Origin: Acinetobacter sichuanensis
GTDB taxonomy: Bacteria > Pseudomonadota > Gammaproteobacteria > Pseudomonadales > Moraxellaceae
Assembly: GCF_003024515.2 (NCBI RefSeq)
Contig: NZ_PYIX02000015.1
Location: 26,188 to 90,187, forward strand
Reading direction: 5' to 3'
DNA length: 64,000 bases
Below are positions 33,571 to 41,998 of this stretch, piece after piece; position 1 is the first letter of the stretch; the number at the start of each line of letters is the position of its first letter. The notes under the pieces were generated by a model. The model ran no database searches and was not told the DNA's origin. It saw nothing but the letters and a program-made list of their open reading frames with translations. The translations under genes were made by a program, and so were the position numbers.

Positions 33571-34365
33571 TTACATTGGTCGCAAGGTTAAAATTTGTTC
33601 TGCACGCCCAAATGGTCCATATATATCATGAAGCACTGAACTGGTTAATCCAATACCATCTTCACCATATTGTTGTACGGTTTCTAAACCTAACCATTTA
33701 CCTTGAGGTAAACGATACAAATGAATTTGTAAGTCTAGATTTGGAAATCCCCAATTAAATGGAGGAGTTTGCCGTGCAACAATCCCATTTGCTGTGTCAA
33801 CCATCCCCATTAGTTTAACAAATGAAGAGGTTTTTTGCCCTTCAATCATCTCTAAATCATTACTGAGCCATACAATTCCTGCACCTTGTCGTCGTTGTTC
33901 AGTACGTGCCTCAACAGATTTGATATAACCCCCTGGCCATTGACGGATTTCATGCCAAACGGGTAAGTTTTCTGGTGTTCCTATATTTTGATCTTCTAAA
34001 CCAGCGATCTTTTGACTGTTATTGGTCATCATGCGCCATGTTCTTGCCACAATACATGTTTTTCCCTGAGTGACCATTTCAGATTCAATGAGTTCAATGG
34101 TCTTACCACCACGAATAACTTTAGTTGTAATATAAAAATCTCCAGCAGCAATTAAACCAAAAATATCCAAGCTAATTCGACCAATTCGAACATCATCTCG
34201 AGGCGAAAATAGTTCTAATTCTGCACAAATAATGCCTGTTGCAGGTGCCATATGCTGTTCATGCTCATTCCAAGCGCCTTGCACATACTGAGTAGACGTA
34301 TAGTGGGCTGTGACTACTCCTTGTTCATCAGTAGTACGTTGTATTCGTTGATAATAACTAGACAT
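33571..34365 (-). CDS. Thioesterase-family (double hot-dog) protein
   Basis: A 264-residue protein with the pattern of acyl-CoA thioesterase/TesB-like double hot-dog folds. The N-terminal half is RIGRISLDIFGLIAAGDFYI-like and followed by TKVIRGGKTIELIESEMV. The C-terminal half has PNLDLQIHLYRLPQGKWLGLETV and a final SSVLHDIYGPFGRAEQILTLRP typical of the family. It hydrolyses acyl-thioesters; the substrate cannot be inferred. A single gene, with about 195 bp to yggS. Confidence 0.8.
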   Translation of the reverse strand: MSSYYQRIQRTTDEQGVVTAHYTSTQYVQGAWNEHEQHMAPATGIICAELELFSPRDDVRIGRISLDIFGLIAAGDFYITTKVIRGGKTIELIESEMVTQGKTCIVARTWRMMTNNSQKIAGLEDQNIGTPENLPVWHEIRQWPGGYIKSVEARTEQRRQGAGIVWLSNDLEMIEGQKTSSFVKLMGMVDTANGIVARQTPPFNWGFPNLDLQIHLYRLPQGKWLGLETVQQYGEDGIGLTSSVLHDIYGPFGRAEQILTLRPM

Positions 34366-34560
34366 ATTCTTCCTTGATTATTCATTTCTTACATTTTAGG
34401 CGTGATATTTTCACTTTTGATTCGCCCTATTTTTGTACTCAATTTATCTCTAAATGTCCAATTTTCAAGAAAATACTGAACGCATAAGTTCAGTATTTCC
34501 CTAAAATTTCAAAATTTATCGAGATCAGTTCTATTCTTTTGAATTTGAATTTCTTTATTT

Positions 34561-35247
34561 TTATTTTGAATAATCACGTGAGCCAAATAATGCCGTACCT
34601 ACTCTGACCATAGTTGAACCTGCTGCAATCGCCTCTTTCATATCACCTGACATTCCCATACTTAAAGTATCCCAATCTTCAGCATGTTGATGCTTAGATT
34701 TTACCGCCTCAAAAAGTTGTTTAGCATCATCAAAAGCTGCGGTGTTATTCGGTGCAGGAATTACCATTAAACCACGCAATCTTAAATGTGGAAGTTGGCT
34801 AATCTGTTGTACCAATTCTGCAACTTTGCTAGGTTGGCAGCCATCTTTACTGTCTTGCCCATCAATATTGACTTGCAAACAAATATTTAAAGCTTCTTGG
34901 TTTACATCACGTTGTGTTGATAAACGTTCTGCTATGATTAAACGATCTACCCCATGTACCCAATCAAATTTTTCTGCCAAATACTTGGTTTTATTACGCT
35001 GCACATGCCCAATAAAATGCCACTCAATATCTAAGTCTTGTAATTTCTCAATTTTCTCTAAAGCTTCTTGTAAATAATTTTCGCCAAAGGCACGCTGCCC
35101 AGCCATATACATTTCTTTTAACATGTCACTTGGATGTGTTTTTGAAACTGCCAATAGTTGTACTTCTGCTTGATCTCGCTGTGCGTTTTGGCAAGCGTGT
35201 TCAATCTGTTGCAGTACATCATTACGTGCTTGTTTTAAATCATTCAT
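34561..35247 (-). CDS. yggS: YggS-family PLP-binding protein (PLP homeostasis)
   Basis: A 228-residue PLPBP/YggS protein with the PLP lysine in LLAVSKTHP (Lys36), FGENYLQEAL, EWHFIGHVQRNK, LQVNIDGQDSK, and the C-terminal MGMSGDMKEAIAAGSTMVRVGTALFG pattern. It buffers pyridoxal 5'-phosphate and affects amino-acid balance. Divergent from pilT, as commonly found next to type IV pilus motor genes in gammaproteobacteria. Confidence 0.95.
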   Translation of the reverse strand: MNDLKQARNDVLQQIEHACQNAQRDQAEVQLLAVSKTHPSDMLKEMYMAGQRAFGENYLQEALEKIEKLQDLDIEWHFIGHVQRNKTKYLAEKFDWVHGVDRLIIAERLSTQRDVNQEALNICLQVNIDGQDSKDGCQPSKVAELVQQISQLPHLRLRGLMVIPAPNNTAAFDDAKQLFEAVKSKHQHAEDWDTLSMGMSGDMKEAIAAGSTMVRVGTALFGSRDYSK

Positions 35248-35368
35248 TAACCATCATTCCATTTAAAAAAATTTCAGCTTTCTTGTTCATCAAATGTTGG
35301 TTATGCTGAACGAAAGCCTTATCATTCTACAAAATAATTATGTAAATAGGTTTTACTTTGGGGACATT

Positions 35369-36406
35369 ATGGACATTACAGAACTACTAGCATTTTCCGT
35401 TAAAAATGGTGCATCAGATTTACACTTATCAGCAGGTATGCCACCAATGATTCGTGTCGATGGTGAAGTGCGCCGTATTAACTTACCTGCGTTTGAACAT
35501 AAAGATGTACACCGTCTTGTTTATGACATTATGAATGATAAACAACGTCGTGATTATGAAGAACAACTTGAAACTGACTTTTCATTTGAAGTTCCAGGGG
35601 TAGCACGTTTTCGTGTCAACGCATTTAACCAAAACCGTGGCGCAGGTGCAGTATTTCGTACCATTCCGTCAAAAGTACTCACCATGGAGGACTTAGGTTT
35701 AGGTCAAATCTTTAAGGATATTTGTGAATATCCGCGTGGTATTGTATTGGTCACAGGTCCAACAGGTTCTGGTAAATCAACCACTTTGGCAGCAATGCTT
35801 GATTATATTAATGATAATCGCTATGACCATATTTTAACTGTCGAAGACCCGATCGAGTTTGTACATCAGTCTAAAAAATGTCTGATTAACCAACGTGAAG
35901 TCCATCGTGATACACATGGTTTTAACGAAGCACTACGTTCCGCACTTCGTGAAGACCCTGATATTATTTTGGTCGGTGAGATGCGTGACTTAGAAACGAT
36001 TCGTTTGGCACTGACTGCAGCAGAAACAGGTCACTTAGTCTTTGGTACACTGCATACCACCTCTGCGGCAAAAACCATTGACCGTGTTATTGACGTGTTC
36101 CCTGCCGAAGAAAAAGATATGGTTCGTGCCATGTTGTCAGAGTCTTTACAAGCCGTTATTTCGCAAACACTGCTTAAGAAAAATGGCGGTGGTCGAGTTG
36201 CTGCACACGAAATTATGATCGGTGTACCTGCGATTCGTAACTTGATTCGTGAAAATAAAGTCGCTCAAATGTATTCTGCAATTCAGACAGGTGCAAACTA
36301 CGGTATGACAACGCTAGATCAAAGCTTAAAAACCTTGGTTGCAAAAGGCACGATCAGCCCTCAAGTTGCACGTAATGCCGCAAAACAGCCAGAATCATTC
36401 TTATAA
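35369..36406 (+). CDS. pilT: Type IV pilus retraction ATPase PilT
   Basis: A 345-residue secretion-type ATPase with Walker A GPTGSGKST (about 130-138), the Asp box EDPIEF, HLVFGTLHTTSAAKTIDRV, and the C-terminal AIRNLIRE motif typical of PilT. The ATG at 35369 preceded by GGGGAC gives the canonical start MDITELLAFSV; the in-frame upstream extension lacks homology. It powers pilus retraction for twitching and DNA uptake. pilU follows after 26 bp. Confidence 0.96.
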   Translation: MDITELLAFSVKNGASDLHLSAGMPPMIRVDGEVRRINLPAFEHKDVHRLVYDIMNDKQRRDYEEQLETDFSFEVPGVARFRVNAFNQNRGAGAVFRTIPSKVLTMEDLGLGQIFKDICEYPRGIVLVTGPTGSGKSTTLAAMLDYINDNRYDHILTVEDPIEFVHQSKKCLINQREVHRDTHGFNEALRSALREDPDIILVGEMRDLETIRLALTAAETGHLVFGTLHTTSAAKTIDRVIDVFPAEEKDMVRAMLSESLQAVISQTLLKKNGGGRVAAHEIMIGVPAIRNLIRENKVAQMYSAIQTGANYGMTTLDQSLKTLVAKGTISPQVARNAAKQPESFL

Positions 36407-36432
36407 TTAAAAAATAAATTTGGGGAATTAGA

Positions 36433-37551
36433 ATGGATTTTAATGATTTGCTCAATATGATGATTGAGCAAAAAGCATCAGATTTATTTATTACTGCTGA
36501 TGTTGAACCATCAATGAAAATTAATGGTCAAATTGTCCCTGTCGTTAAAACCAAGTTGACAGGTGAAGTTGTTGGTCAAATCATTCATTCAATCATGAGT
36601 GATAAACAACGTAAAGAATTTGCAGAAACACGTGAATGTAACTTTGCTATTGTAAATAAAGACAAAACTGCTCGTTTTCGTGTGAGTGCTTTTCAGCAAC
36701 GCGACCAACCGGGTATGATTTTACGTCGAATCGAAACCGTTATTCCAACGATGGAAGAGCTAAAACTTCCACCTATTTTAAAAGATTTAGCCATGACTAA
36801 ACGTGGCATTATCATTTTTGTAGGTGCAACGGGTACAGGTAAATCAACATCTTTAGCATCTATCATTGGTTATCGTAATCAAAACTCTAAAGGTCATATC
36901 ATTACCATTGAAGACCCGATTGAATTTGTTCACGAACATGCAGGCTGTATTATTACGCAACGCGAAGTCGGTATTGATACTGACTCATTTGAAATTGCAC
37001 TGAAAAATACTTTACGTCAAGCACCTGATGTGATCTTAATTGGTGAGATTCGTTCTCGTGAAACCATGGATTATGCTATTGCCTTTGCTGAAACAGGTCA
37101 CTTGGTTTTTGCAACACTGCATGCCAACAACGCCAACCAAGCCATTGACCGTATTATTCACTTCTTTGAATCTGATCGTCATGGACAGTTATTTATGGAC
37201 TTATCGCTTAACTTAAAAGCGATGGTTGCACAACAGCTTATTCCAACACCTGATGGAAATTCACGTCGTGCTGCGATTGAAATTTTAATCAATTCACCTT
37301 TAATTTCAGACTTAATCCGTAAAGGTGATGTGCATGAAATTAAGGATTTGATGAAACGATCGCGTGAACTGGGGATGCAAACTTTTGACCAAGCATTATT
37401 TGACCTCTATAAAGCTGGGCAAATTACCTATAAAGATGCACTGAAACACGCAGACTCACCAAATGACTTACGTCTACAAATCAAGTTAGATGAAGAAGGT
37501 GGCGCTCAACTTCTCAATGCGAACAATAAACTTACTTTTGATGGTCAATAG
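36433..37551 (+). CDS. pilU: Type IV pilus motor ATPase PilU
   Basis: A 372-residue paralogue of PilT with Walker A GATGTGKST, EDPIEFVHEHAGC and HLVFATLHANNANQAIDR, and a longer C-terminal tail. It assists PilT-dependent retraction. Operon with pilT (26-bp gap); a bidirectional terminator separates it from the convergent fur gene. Confidence 0.95.
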   Translation: MDFNDLLNMMIEQKASDLFITADVEPSMKINGQIVPVVKTKLTGEVVGQIIHSIMSDKQRKEFAETRECNFAIVNKDKTARFRVSAFQQRDQPGMILRRIETVIPTMEELKLPPILKDLAMTKRGIIIFVGATGTGKSTSLASIIGYRNQNSKGHIITIEDPIEFVHEHAGCIITQREVGIDTDSFEIALKNTLRQAPDVILIGEIRSRETMDYAIAFAETGHLVFATLHANNANQAIDRIIHFFESDRHGQLFMDLSLNLKAMVAQQLIPTPDGNSRRAAIEILINSPLISDLIRKGDVHEIKDLMKRSRELGMQTFDQALFDLYKAGQITYKDALKHADSPNDLRLQIKLDEEGGAQLLNANNKLTFDGQ

Positions 37552-37565
37552 TATTTATTCAGCAT

Positions 37566-37600
37566 AAAAAAAGAGCAAATTTAAAATTTGCTCTTTTTTA
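37566..37600. terminator. Bidirectional terminator between pilU and fur
   Basis: A long perfect stem, AAAAAAGAGCAAATTT with AAATTTGCTCTTTTTT; usable from both sides. Confidence 0.88.
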
Positions 37601-37621
37601 ATTTGTTGTATTTATGTGATT

Positions 37622-38059
37622 TTATTTCTTACGAAAAGCTTCCTGACATTCAGGCTCATCACAATAACCATACAAATTCAACGAGTGACCTGTTAAGCTA
37701 AAGCCATATTGCTCAGCCACTTTATGTTGTTCATGTTCGATAATATCATTCGTAAATTCAACAACTTTATTACAGTTTTGACAAACAATATGATCGTGGT
37801 GATCTTCTTGCATGATTTCAAAAACTGAATGATTATTTTCAAAATGATGACGCTGAATAATACCCGCAGCTTCGAATTGTGTTAACACACGATATACGGT
37901 CGCAAGACCGACATCTTCACCTTGCTCAAGTAATGTTTTATAAATGTCTTCCGCGCTCAAGTGGTGTTGTCTTGAATTTTCTAATAATTCCAAAATCTTG
38001 ATTCGTGGTAGGGTAACTTTAAGTCCAGCTTTGCGTAAATCTTGATTTGAAATAGCCAT
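37622..38059 (-). CDS. fur: Ferric uptake regulator Fur
   Basis: A 145-residue Fur protein: an N-terminal winged helix (LRKAGLKVTLPRIKILELLE, then AEDIYKTLLEQGEDVGLATVYRVL) and a metal-binding C-terminal half with HHDHIVCQNCNKVVEF and a second CDEPEC pair. The start at 38059 (MAISNQDLRK) is canonical; an in-frame upstream start at 38077 is rejected. It represses iron-uptake genes with Fe(II). Divergent from bamE. Confidence 0.96.
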   Translation of the reverse strand: MAISNQDLRKAGLKVTLPRIKILELLENSRQHHLSAEDIYKTLLEQGEDVGLATVYRVLTQFEAAGIIQRHHFENNHSVFEIMQEDHHDHIVCQNCNKVVEFTNDIIEHEQHKVAEQYGFSLTGHSLNLYGYCDEPECQEAFRKK

Positions 38060-38107
38060 ATACAAAGGTCTCAACAAATTTTAAGTTGGAATATGCAACA
38101 GAGTTTA

Positions 38108-38142
38108 GATGCAGTATGATCTATCCCTAGATCAATTGCATC
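38108..38142. promoter_or_regulatory. Extended dyad in the fur-bamE intergenic region
   Basis: Nested inverted repeats: outer GATGCA/TGCATC (38108-38113 and 38137-38142) and inner GATCTA-TCCC-TAGATC (38118-38133). It sits between the divergent starts, 49 bp from fur and 28 bp from bamE, and does not match the Fur-box consensus. Possible operator or leader hairpin. Confidence 0.45.
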
Positions 38143-38169
38143 ATAATTAATTTGGGATAGTGTAGCAAA

Positions 38170-38568
38170 ATGCAAAAAATCATGCTGACGTTATTCGTCG
38201 CTTCTTTACTTGGTGGATGTTCCGTATTCGGTGTATATAAAGTTGATATCCCACAAGGAACACCTTTAACCCAAGCACAAGCTTCAAAAGTTCAAGTTGG
38301 TATGAACTATCAGCAAGTTCGCTTCTTACTTGGCAGTCCAACAGTCACTGATCCATTAAACCCATCACGTTGGGACTACATCTACAACTATATTCCTGGA
38401 ACTTATGCTAAAAAAGCTAAAATTCCTGCTGCACATGGTCAACATTTAAAAATATATTTTAATGAGTCAGGAATTGTGACTAATATTGAAGGACTAGAAA
38501 CGATTCCAGAATCTCAACCTGGTTTGCCTGCTTCTAAAGAAGCAATTTTGAATGCGCCTCCACTATAG
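38170..38568 (+). CDS. bamE: Outer-membrane assembly lipoprotein BamE
   Basis: A 132-residue lipoprotein with lipobox LLGGC (Cys17) and the SmpA/OmlA fold: YKVDIPQGTPLT, VGMNYQQVRFLLGSP, WDYIYNYIPG, LKIYFNESGIVTNIEG. It is a subunit of the BAM complex that inserts outer-membrane proteins. Divergent from fur, a conserved arrangement in many gammaproteobacteria. A terminator follows at 38587. Confidence 0.93.
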   Translation: MQKIMLTLFVASLLGGCSVFGVYKVDIPQGTPLTQAQASKVQVGMNYQQVRFLLGSPTVTDPLNPSRWDYIYNYIPGTYAKKAKIPAAHGQHLKIYFNESGIVTNIEGLETIPESQPGLPASKEAILNAPPL

Positions 38569-38586
38569 ACATTTTCCAATAAAAAG

Positions 38587-38612
38587 AAACCCCTCCATCA
38601 GGGGTTTTTATT
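38587..38612 (+). terminator. Terminator after bamE
   Basis: AACCCCT-CCATC-AGGGGTT stem followed by T-run. Confidence 0.85.
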
Positions 38613-38652
38613 ATCATTGTCATAGTTTAAAGCGATAAGTTGAAATATCGCA

Positions 38653-38997
38653 CTATTTTGACAAAAGCTGGCGATAGCGATTGCCTCGGCAATAACGCCC
38701 CACTGGATTGGCTTTTGCTCGATTACGTCGAATATCTTTTGGGTTAATGGTCAGCGCACGATAAATCTCGACTCGCTCTCCCATCGCTAAAACTTGATTT
38801 TGATCTGAAATTTTGACACCAAAAATCCCAAGTTGGTAGGATTCAGGCAAATCAACTTGAGCTTGTATCCCACTTTTTACGATTGCATCGTAAGCCGTCA
38901 TGCCTTCCTCAAATTGAACAGCAATATGAAACTGCTGACTTTGGGTTGCATAAGCAACCCAAACTTTTCCATCAGATTTTTGCGCTACAACAGTCAT
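38653..38997 (-). CDS. rnfH: RnfH-family ubiquitin-like protein
   Basis: A 114-residue protein of the UPF0125/RnfH family (VWVAYATQSQQFHIAVQFEE, GMTAYDAIVKSG, LGIFGVKISDQNQVLAMGER, VEIYRALTINPKDIRRNRAK). The start ATG at 38997 overlaps the upstream stop as TAATG, so translation is coupled to the membrane-protein gene. The in-frame extension to 39075 is a shadow inside that gene. Genomes commonly place rnfH near bamE and fur, as here. Molecular role poorly defined. Confidence 0.88.
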   Translation of the reverse strand: MTVVAQKSDGKVWVAYATQSQQFHIAVQFEEGMTAYDAIVKSGIQAQVDLPESYQLGIFGVKISDQNQVLAMGERVEIYRALTINPKDIRRNRAKANPVGRYCRGNRYRQLLSK

Positions 38998-40088
38998 TAG
39001 ATAAGTTGCCCAATAAATGAAATGATTGCAATTAAAATCGCAAGTGGTGTCACGATACGTACTGCAATACGCCAAATATTATAAAAAGCTTCTGAACTAA
39101 AATTCATAGATTTACGTAGGTGACTAATTTTCATAATCCAACCCACAAATACAGCATAAATCAAACAAATCACTAAGCCCCATAACATCACAATACTATT
39201 AAAAATAGTTGTAATATTTGGAATAGCCCAAACCAACAAAGCAAGCAAGATAATAATATATTGTAAAACAGGTGCAATATTACGTTGGCTTAACTGTTCT
39301 TTAGCCAACTGTAATAACAGCGCAGCACTACTGATCGCGGCAAAGCATAAAACAAAAGCAGGAATCTGTGTACTTACCGCAAAAAACCCAAAAGCAATGA
39401 CAGCAACCAGTTGGGCAATCCAAATTGGAAACACTGCTTGTGTTGCTGCACTTTCTTTAGCGTGTAATGTATTTGTTTGCCAATACAGTCCTAAACCTAA
39501 ACCACTTGCCACTAAAGCAAGAATCGTGGCATTCCCCCACTCTTTAAACTCGATTGGAGTCACATGCCATGGCTGTAAAGCTGTACCAAAAATGTTAGCC
39601 ACTACAAGAGAAGCAATCACACCAAGAGCTGTTAATAAAACTAAAATCGAACGTGACAAAAATGATAAGCCAACTGCAACCACTGCACCAATCACTAAAA
39701 GCAAGTTTGCTTGTAACCCAAGCTGTGCATGTTGAAGGCTATTCAGTGTCACATTAGATAAAATTGCACCTGCTAAAAAAGGAATAAATACAACTGACAG
39801 CCAACCTACTATACGCCAATGTTGTGAAGCATCTGCATCACGGGTTAACTCAGCTAAAGCAGTAAGTGGTGTTTTTTTTGAACGTTTTGCTAATGCGATT
39901 TCTAAATAAGTCATTGGCAATGCTAAAATCAGCATTGTGCCCAACCACAATAACCAAAAGTCAATTTGTCGATCAATTTGTAGACCTAAGCTAGGCGCTA
40001 AACCCACAATAATCATAAATGATAGACAAAATGCCATGAGCGGCGATAACCATCGTGACATAGAATAATCCTGCATGAGGTGTTTCAT
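38997..40088 (-). CDS. Multi-spanning membrane protein, SNF (sodium:neurotransmitter symporter)-like
   Basis: A 363-residue very hydrophobic protein with about ten membrane helices. The segment YLEIALAKRSKKTPL resembles the intracellular loop of bacterial SNF transporters, but the canonical GNxWRFP motif of helix 1 is absent and the protein is shorter than the usual roughly 450 residues, so transport function is uncertain. Starts at residues 1, 5 or 10 are all possible. Its stop overlaps the start of rnfH (TAATG). Confidence 0.65.
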   Translation of the reverse strand: MKHLMQDYSMSRWLSPLMAFCLSFMIIVGLAPSLGLQIDRQIDFWLLWLGTMLILALPMTYLEIALAKRSKKTPLTALAELTRDADASQHWRIVGWLSVVFIPFLAGAILSNVTLNSLQHAQLGLQANLLLVIGAVVAVGLSFLSRSILVLLTALGVIASLVVANIFGTALQPWHVTPIEFKEWGNATILALVASGLGLGLYWQTNTLHAKESAATQAVFPIWIAQLVAVIAFGFFAVSTQIPAFVLCFAAISSAALLLQLAKEQLSQRNIAPVLQYIIILLALLVWAIPNITTIFNSIVMLWGLVICLIYAVFVGWIMKISHLRKSMNFSSEAFYNIWRIAVRIVTPLAILIAIISFIGQLI

Positions 40089-40146
40089 AATAAATTGCTG
40101 CTATTTTGCCTTTGTCCTCAATGAAAATCAAAGATTAGGCATAAAA

Positions 40147-40170
40147 AAAGCAAACCAAGTTATGGTTTGC
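40147..40170 (-). terminator. Terminator after the bacteriohemerythrin gene
   Basis: AGCAAACCA/TGGTTTGCT stem followed on the minus strand by a T-run. Confidence 0.85.
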
Positions 40171-40220
40171 TGCGCTAGTCAGTTTCTACTCTTCTTATTT
40201 TCTGTTTTTTATTATTCATT

Positions 40221-40676
40221 TTAAGAGAAAAAGCGTTGAAACCAATTTTTACCTTTTTTCTTTTCATTTTCATGAATAATTCCCATCATATTGTGTTTTA
40301 CAGCACCCACATAATCTGCATCATCATGTTGAATATGGTTAATCAACCATTTTGCTAAAACTTCGCTCAACTCATTTTCAATAGATTTGCCATCCTCAAA
40401 ATTTTGACGGTACCCTTCAATGCGTTTAATAAATAAATCATGTACACGTTTATGGGGTACACGATATTTATAATTTGCTTCTTCTTGTAAACTTTCTTCG
40501 AAGGTAAAATGTGACTGTGTATAGTCAATAATATTATCTAAAATTTCTTTAATTCGTGCGCGGTCTGAAATGACATCTACACTTTGTAGCTCATTGATAT
40601 AATCTAAAATACGTTTATGTTGATCATCGATCACATCAATTCCCGTATTATATTCAGGAAGCCATTTCATCTTCAT
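40221..40676 (-). CDS. Bacteriohemerythrin
   Basis: A 151-residue hemerythrin-like oxygen- or NO-binding di-iron protein. The full ligand set is visible: H20 (DDQH), H56 and E60 (HFTFE), H75 and H79 (HKRVH), H114 and D119 (H-x4-D). The C-terminus is a basic tail (NEKKKGKNWFQRFFS). Probably an O2 store or sensor in the cytoplasm. Monocistronic with its own terminator. Confidence 0.93.
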   Translation of the reverse strand: MKMKWLPEYNTGIDVIDDQHKRILDYINELQSVDVISDRARIKEILDNIIDYTQSHFTFEESLQEEANYKYRVPHKRVHDLFIKRIEGYRQNFEDGKSIENELSEVLAKWLINHIQHDDADYVGAVKHNMMGIIHENEKKKGKNWFQRFFS

Positions 40677-41051
40677 ACCAATGCCCCACTCAACTTAAAA
40701 ATATTATTCATTACATGGTTACATCATAACCGCTTAAAAAATAAATAAAAATCAACTAGTTTAGTCGGGTTTCAGGCTTTCTGTAGCAAAAAACTACAAC
40801 TCATTGTTTTAAAGAAATAAAAGCATTATAACCAAGTAAAAGAATAAAGTATTTTTTAACCAAAATATTATTTTTATCTTTATTTTATATTCAATCAATA
40901 TTCATTTTAAAATAAGCTTTTTAATAAAAATATTTTTATTTTTTATACTTTAAATAGAGTTTAATATTATTTAAATAAAACACCCTATATTTAAAATAGA
41001 GTGTCATATATTTTATCTTATTCAATCATCACTATTGATCTAAAAATAAAC
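40677..41051. other. Very AT-rich intergenic region
   Basis: No coding frame. The stretch 40840-40980 is almost entirely A/T. It ends with the terminator-like hairpin at 40980-41006. It probably carries the bacteriohemerythrin promoter near 40700-40760; I cannot assign -35/-10 boxes with confidence. Confidence 0.4.
40980..41006 (-). terminator. Terminator after the glutamine amidotransferase gene
   Basis: Imperfect stem ACAC-C-CTAT with ATAG-A-GTGT, followed by A/T-rich sequence, 46 bp past the stop. Confidence 0.65.
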
Positions 41052-41900
41052 TCAATATTGATCTGCCTTAGTGATACGCTTCAAACTTGGATCTTGAGCT
41101 TCACGTTGCAAACGCGCCACAACAGTCATTGCACGCTGAATGGGCTGTCCATGTTGAAATAAAATCATTTCACCTTGTCGATATGCTTGCCATGTTTCAT
41201 TATGCGTTAGAGGCTCTGTGGTAATGACTGCAACACGATCTTCAGGTGTAGTCACTTCACTAAAATCAATATCGACATCTAAATCTATCAATTTTGCATG
41301 TTGAAATGGATATTCACGTACTAGCCAATGCAACTTTGTCGTGGCATAACTAAATAAGGCTTGCCCATTTGAAAGACAAAAATTAAATGTGCCATATTCA
41401 GCTATTTTAGGAGAAATTTCGTGTAATACTGCAAAAATTTCTTTCAATGAAGGTTCATGATAACCAAATTTTTCAACAAACTTATCCAGTAAATAACAAA
41501 AAGCAAGTTCACTATCTGTATTTCCTACAGGGGTAAAACGCCCTGAAAGTCGTGGCTGAAAATCATATAAATCACCATTATGAGCAAAAATCCATTGTCG
41601 CCCCCACAACTCACGCACAAAAGGATGTGAATTTTCTAAGGTAATTTTACCTTGTGTTGCTTTACGGATATGCGCAATGACATTGCGTGATTTGATTGGA
41701 TAATTACGAACCAACTCAGCAATAGGTGACTCTACCGCAGACTGATTATCGACAAATAAACGACAGGCTTTATCTTCAAAAAATGCAATACCAAAACCAT
41801 CAGAATGGTCAGAAGTAATTCCCGCACGTTGCGAAAACCCACGGAAAGAAAATGTAATATCCGTTGGTGTTGCACAGTTCATTCCAAGTAATTGGCACAT
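41052..41900 (-). CDS. Class II glutamine amidotransferase (YafJ-like)
   Basis: A 282-residue Ntn-type amidotransferase. After removal of the initiator Met, Cys2 (MCQLLGMN) is the nucleophile, which fixes the start at 41900 rather than 41906. Other motifs: HIRKATQG, FAHNGDL, GNTDSELAF. It releases ammonia from glutamine for an unknown acceptor. A Fur-box-like sequence lies just upstream (41910-41928), and a 7-bp inverted repeat farther upstream (41957-41978). Confidence 0.88.
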   Translation of the reverse strand: MCQLLGMNCATPTDITFSFRGFSQRAGITSDHSDGFGIAFFEDKACRLFVDNQSAVESPIAELVRNYPIKSRNVIAHIRKATQGKITLENSHPFVRELWGRQWIFAHNGDLYDFQPRLSGRFTPVGNTDSELAFCYLLDKFVEKFGYHEPSLKEIFAVLHEISPKIAEYGTFNFCLSNGQALFSYATTKLHWLVREYPFQHAKLIDLDVDIDFSEVTTPEDRVAVITTEPLTHNETWQAYRQGEMILFQHGQPIQRAMTVVARLQREAQDPSLKRITKADQY

Positions 41901-41909
41901 AATCATTCA

Positions 41910-41928
41910 TTACAACATTATCATTATG
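41910..41928 (-). promoter_or_regulatory. Fur-box-like sequence upstream of the amidotransferase gene
   Basis: Minus-strand CATAATGATAATGTTGTAA matches the 19-bp Fur consensus at 12 positions, including 11 consecutive ones in the first half. It overlaps the translation-initiation region. Weak second half, so only a candidate. Confidence 0.3.
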
Positions 41929-41956
41929 TGAATATTGTGCATCAGTCCCACCTCGC

Positions 41957-41978
41957 TTGCAAATCAGAATGTTTGCAA
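41957..41978. repeat. Inverted repeat TTGCAAA - 8 nt - TTTGCAA
   Basis: Perfect 7-bp arms between the amidotransferase start and the olsB-like stop, no T-run. Could be an operator for the amidotransferase promoter or an unusual terminator. Confidence 0.4.
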
Positions 41979-41998
41979 ACGAAATGTAGTTAGACTAT

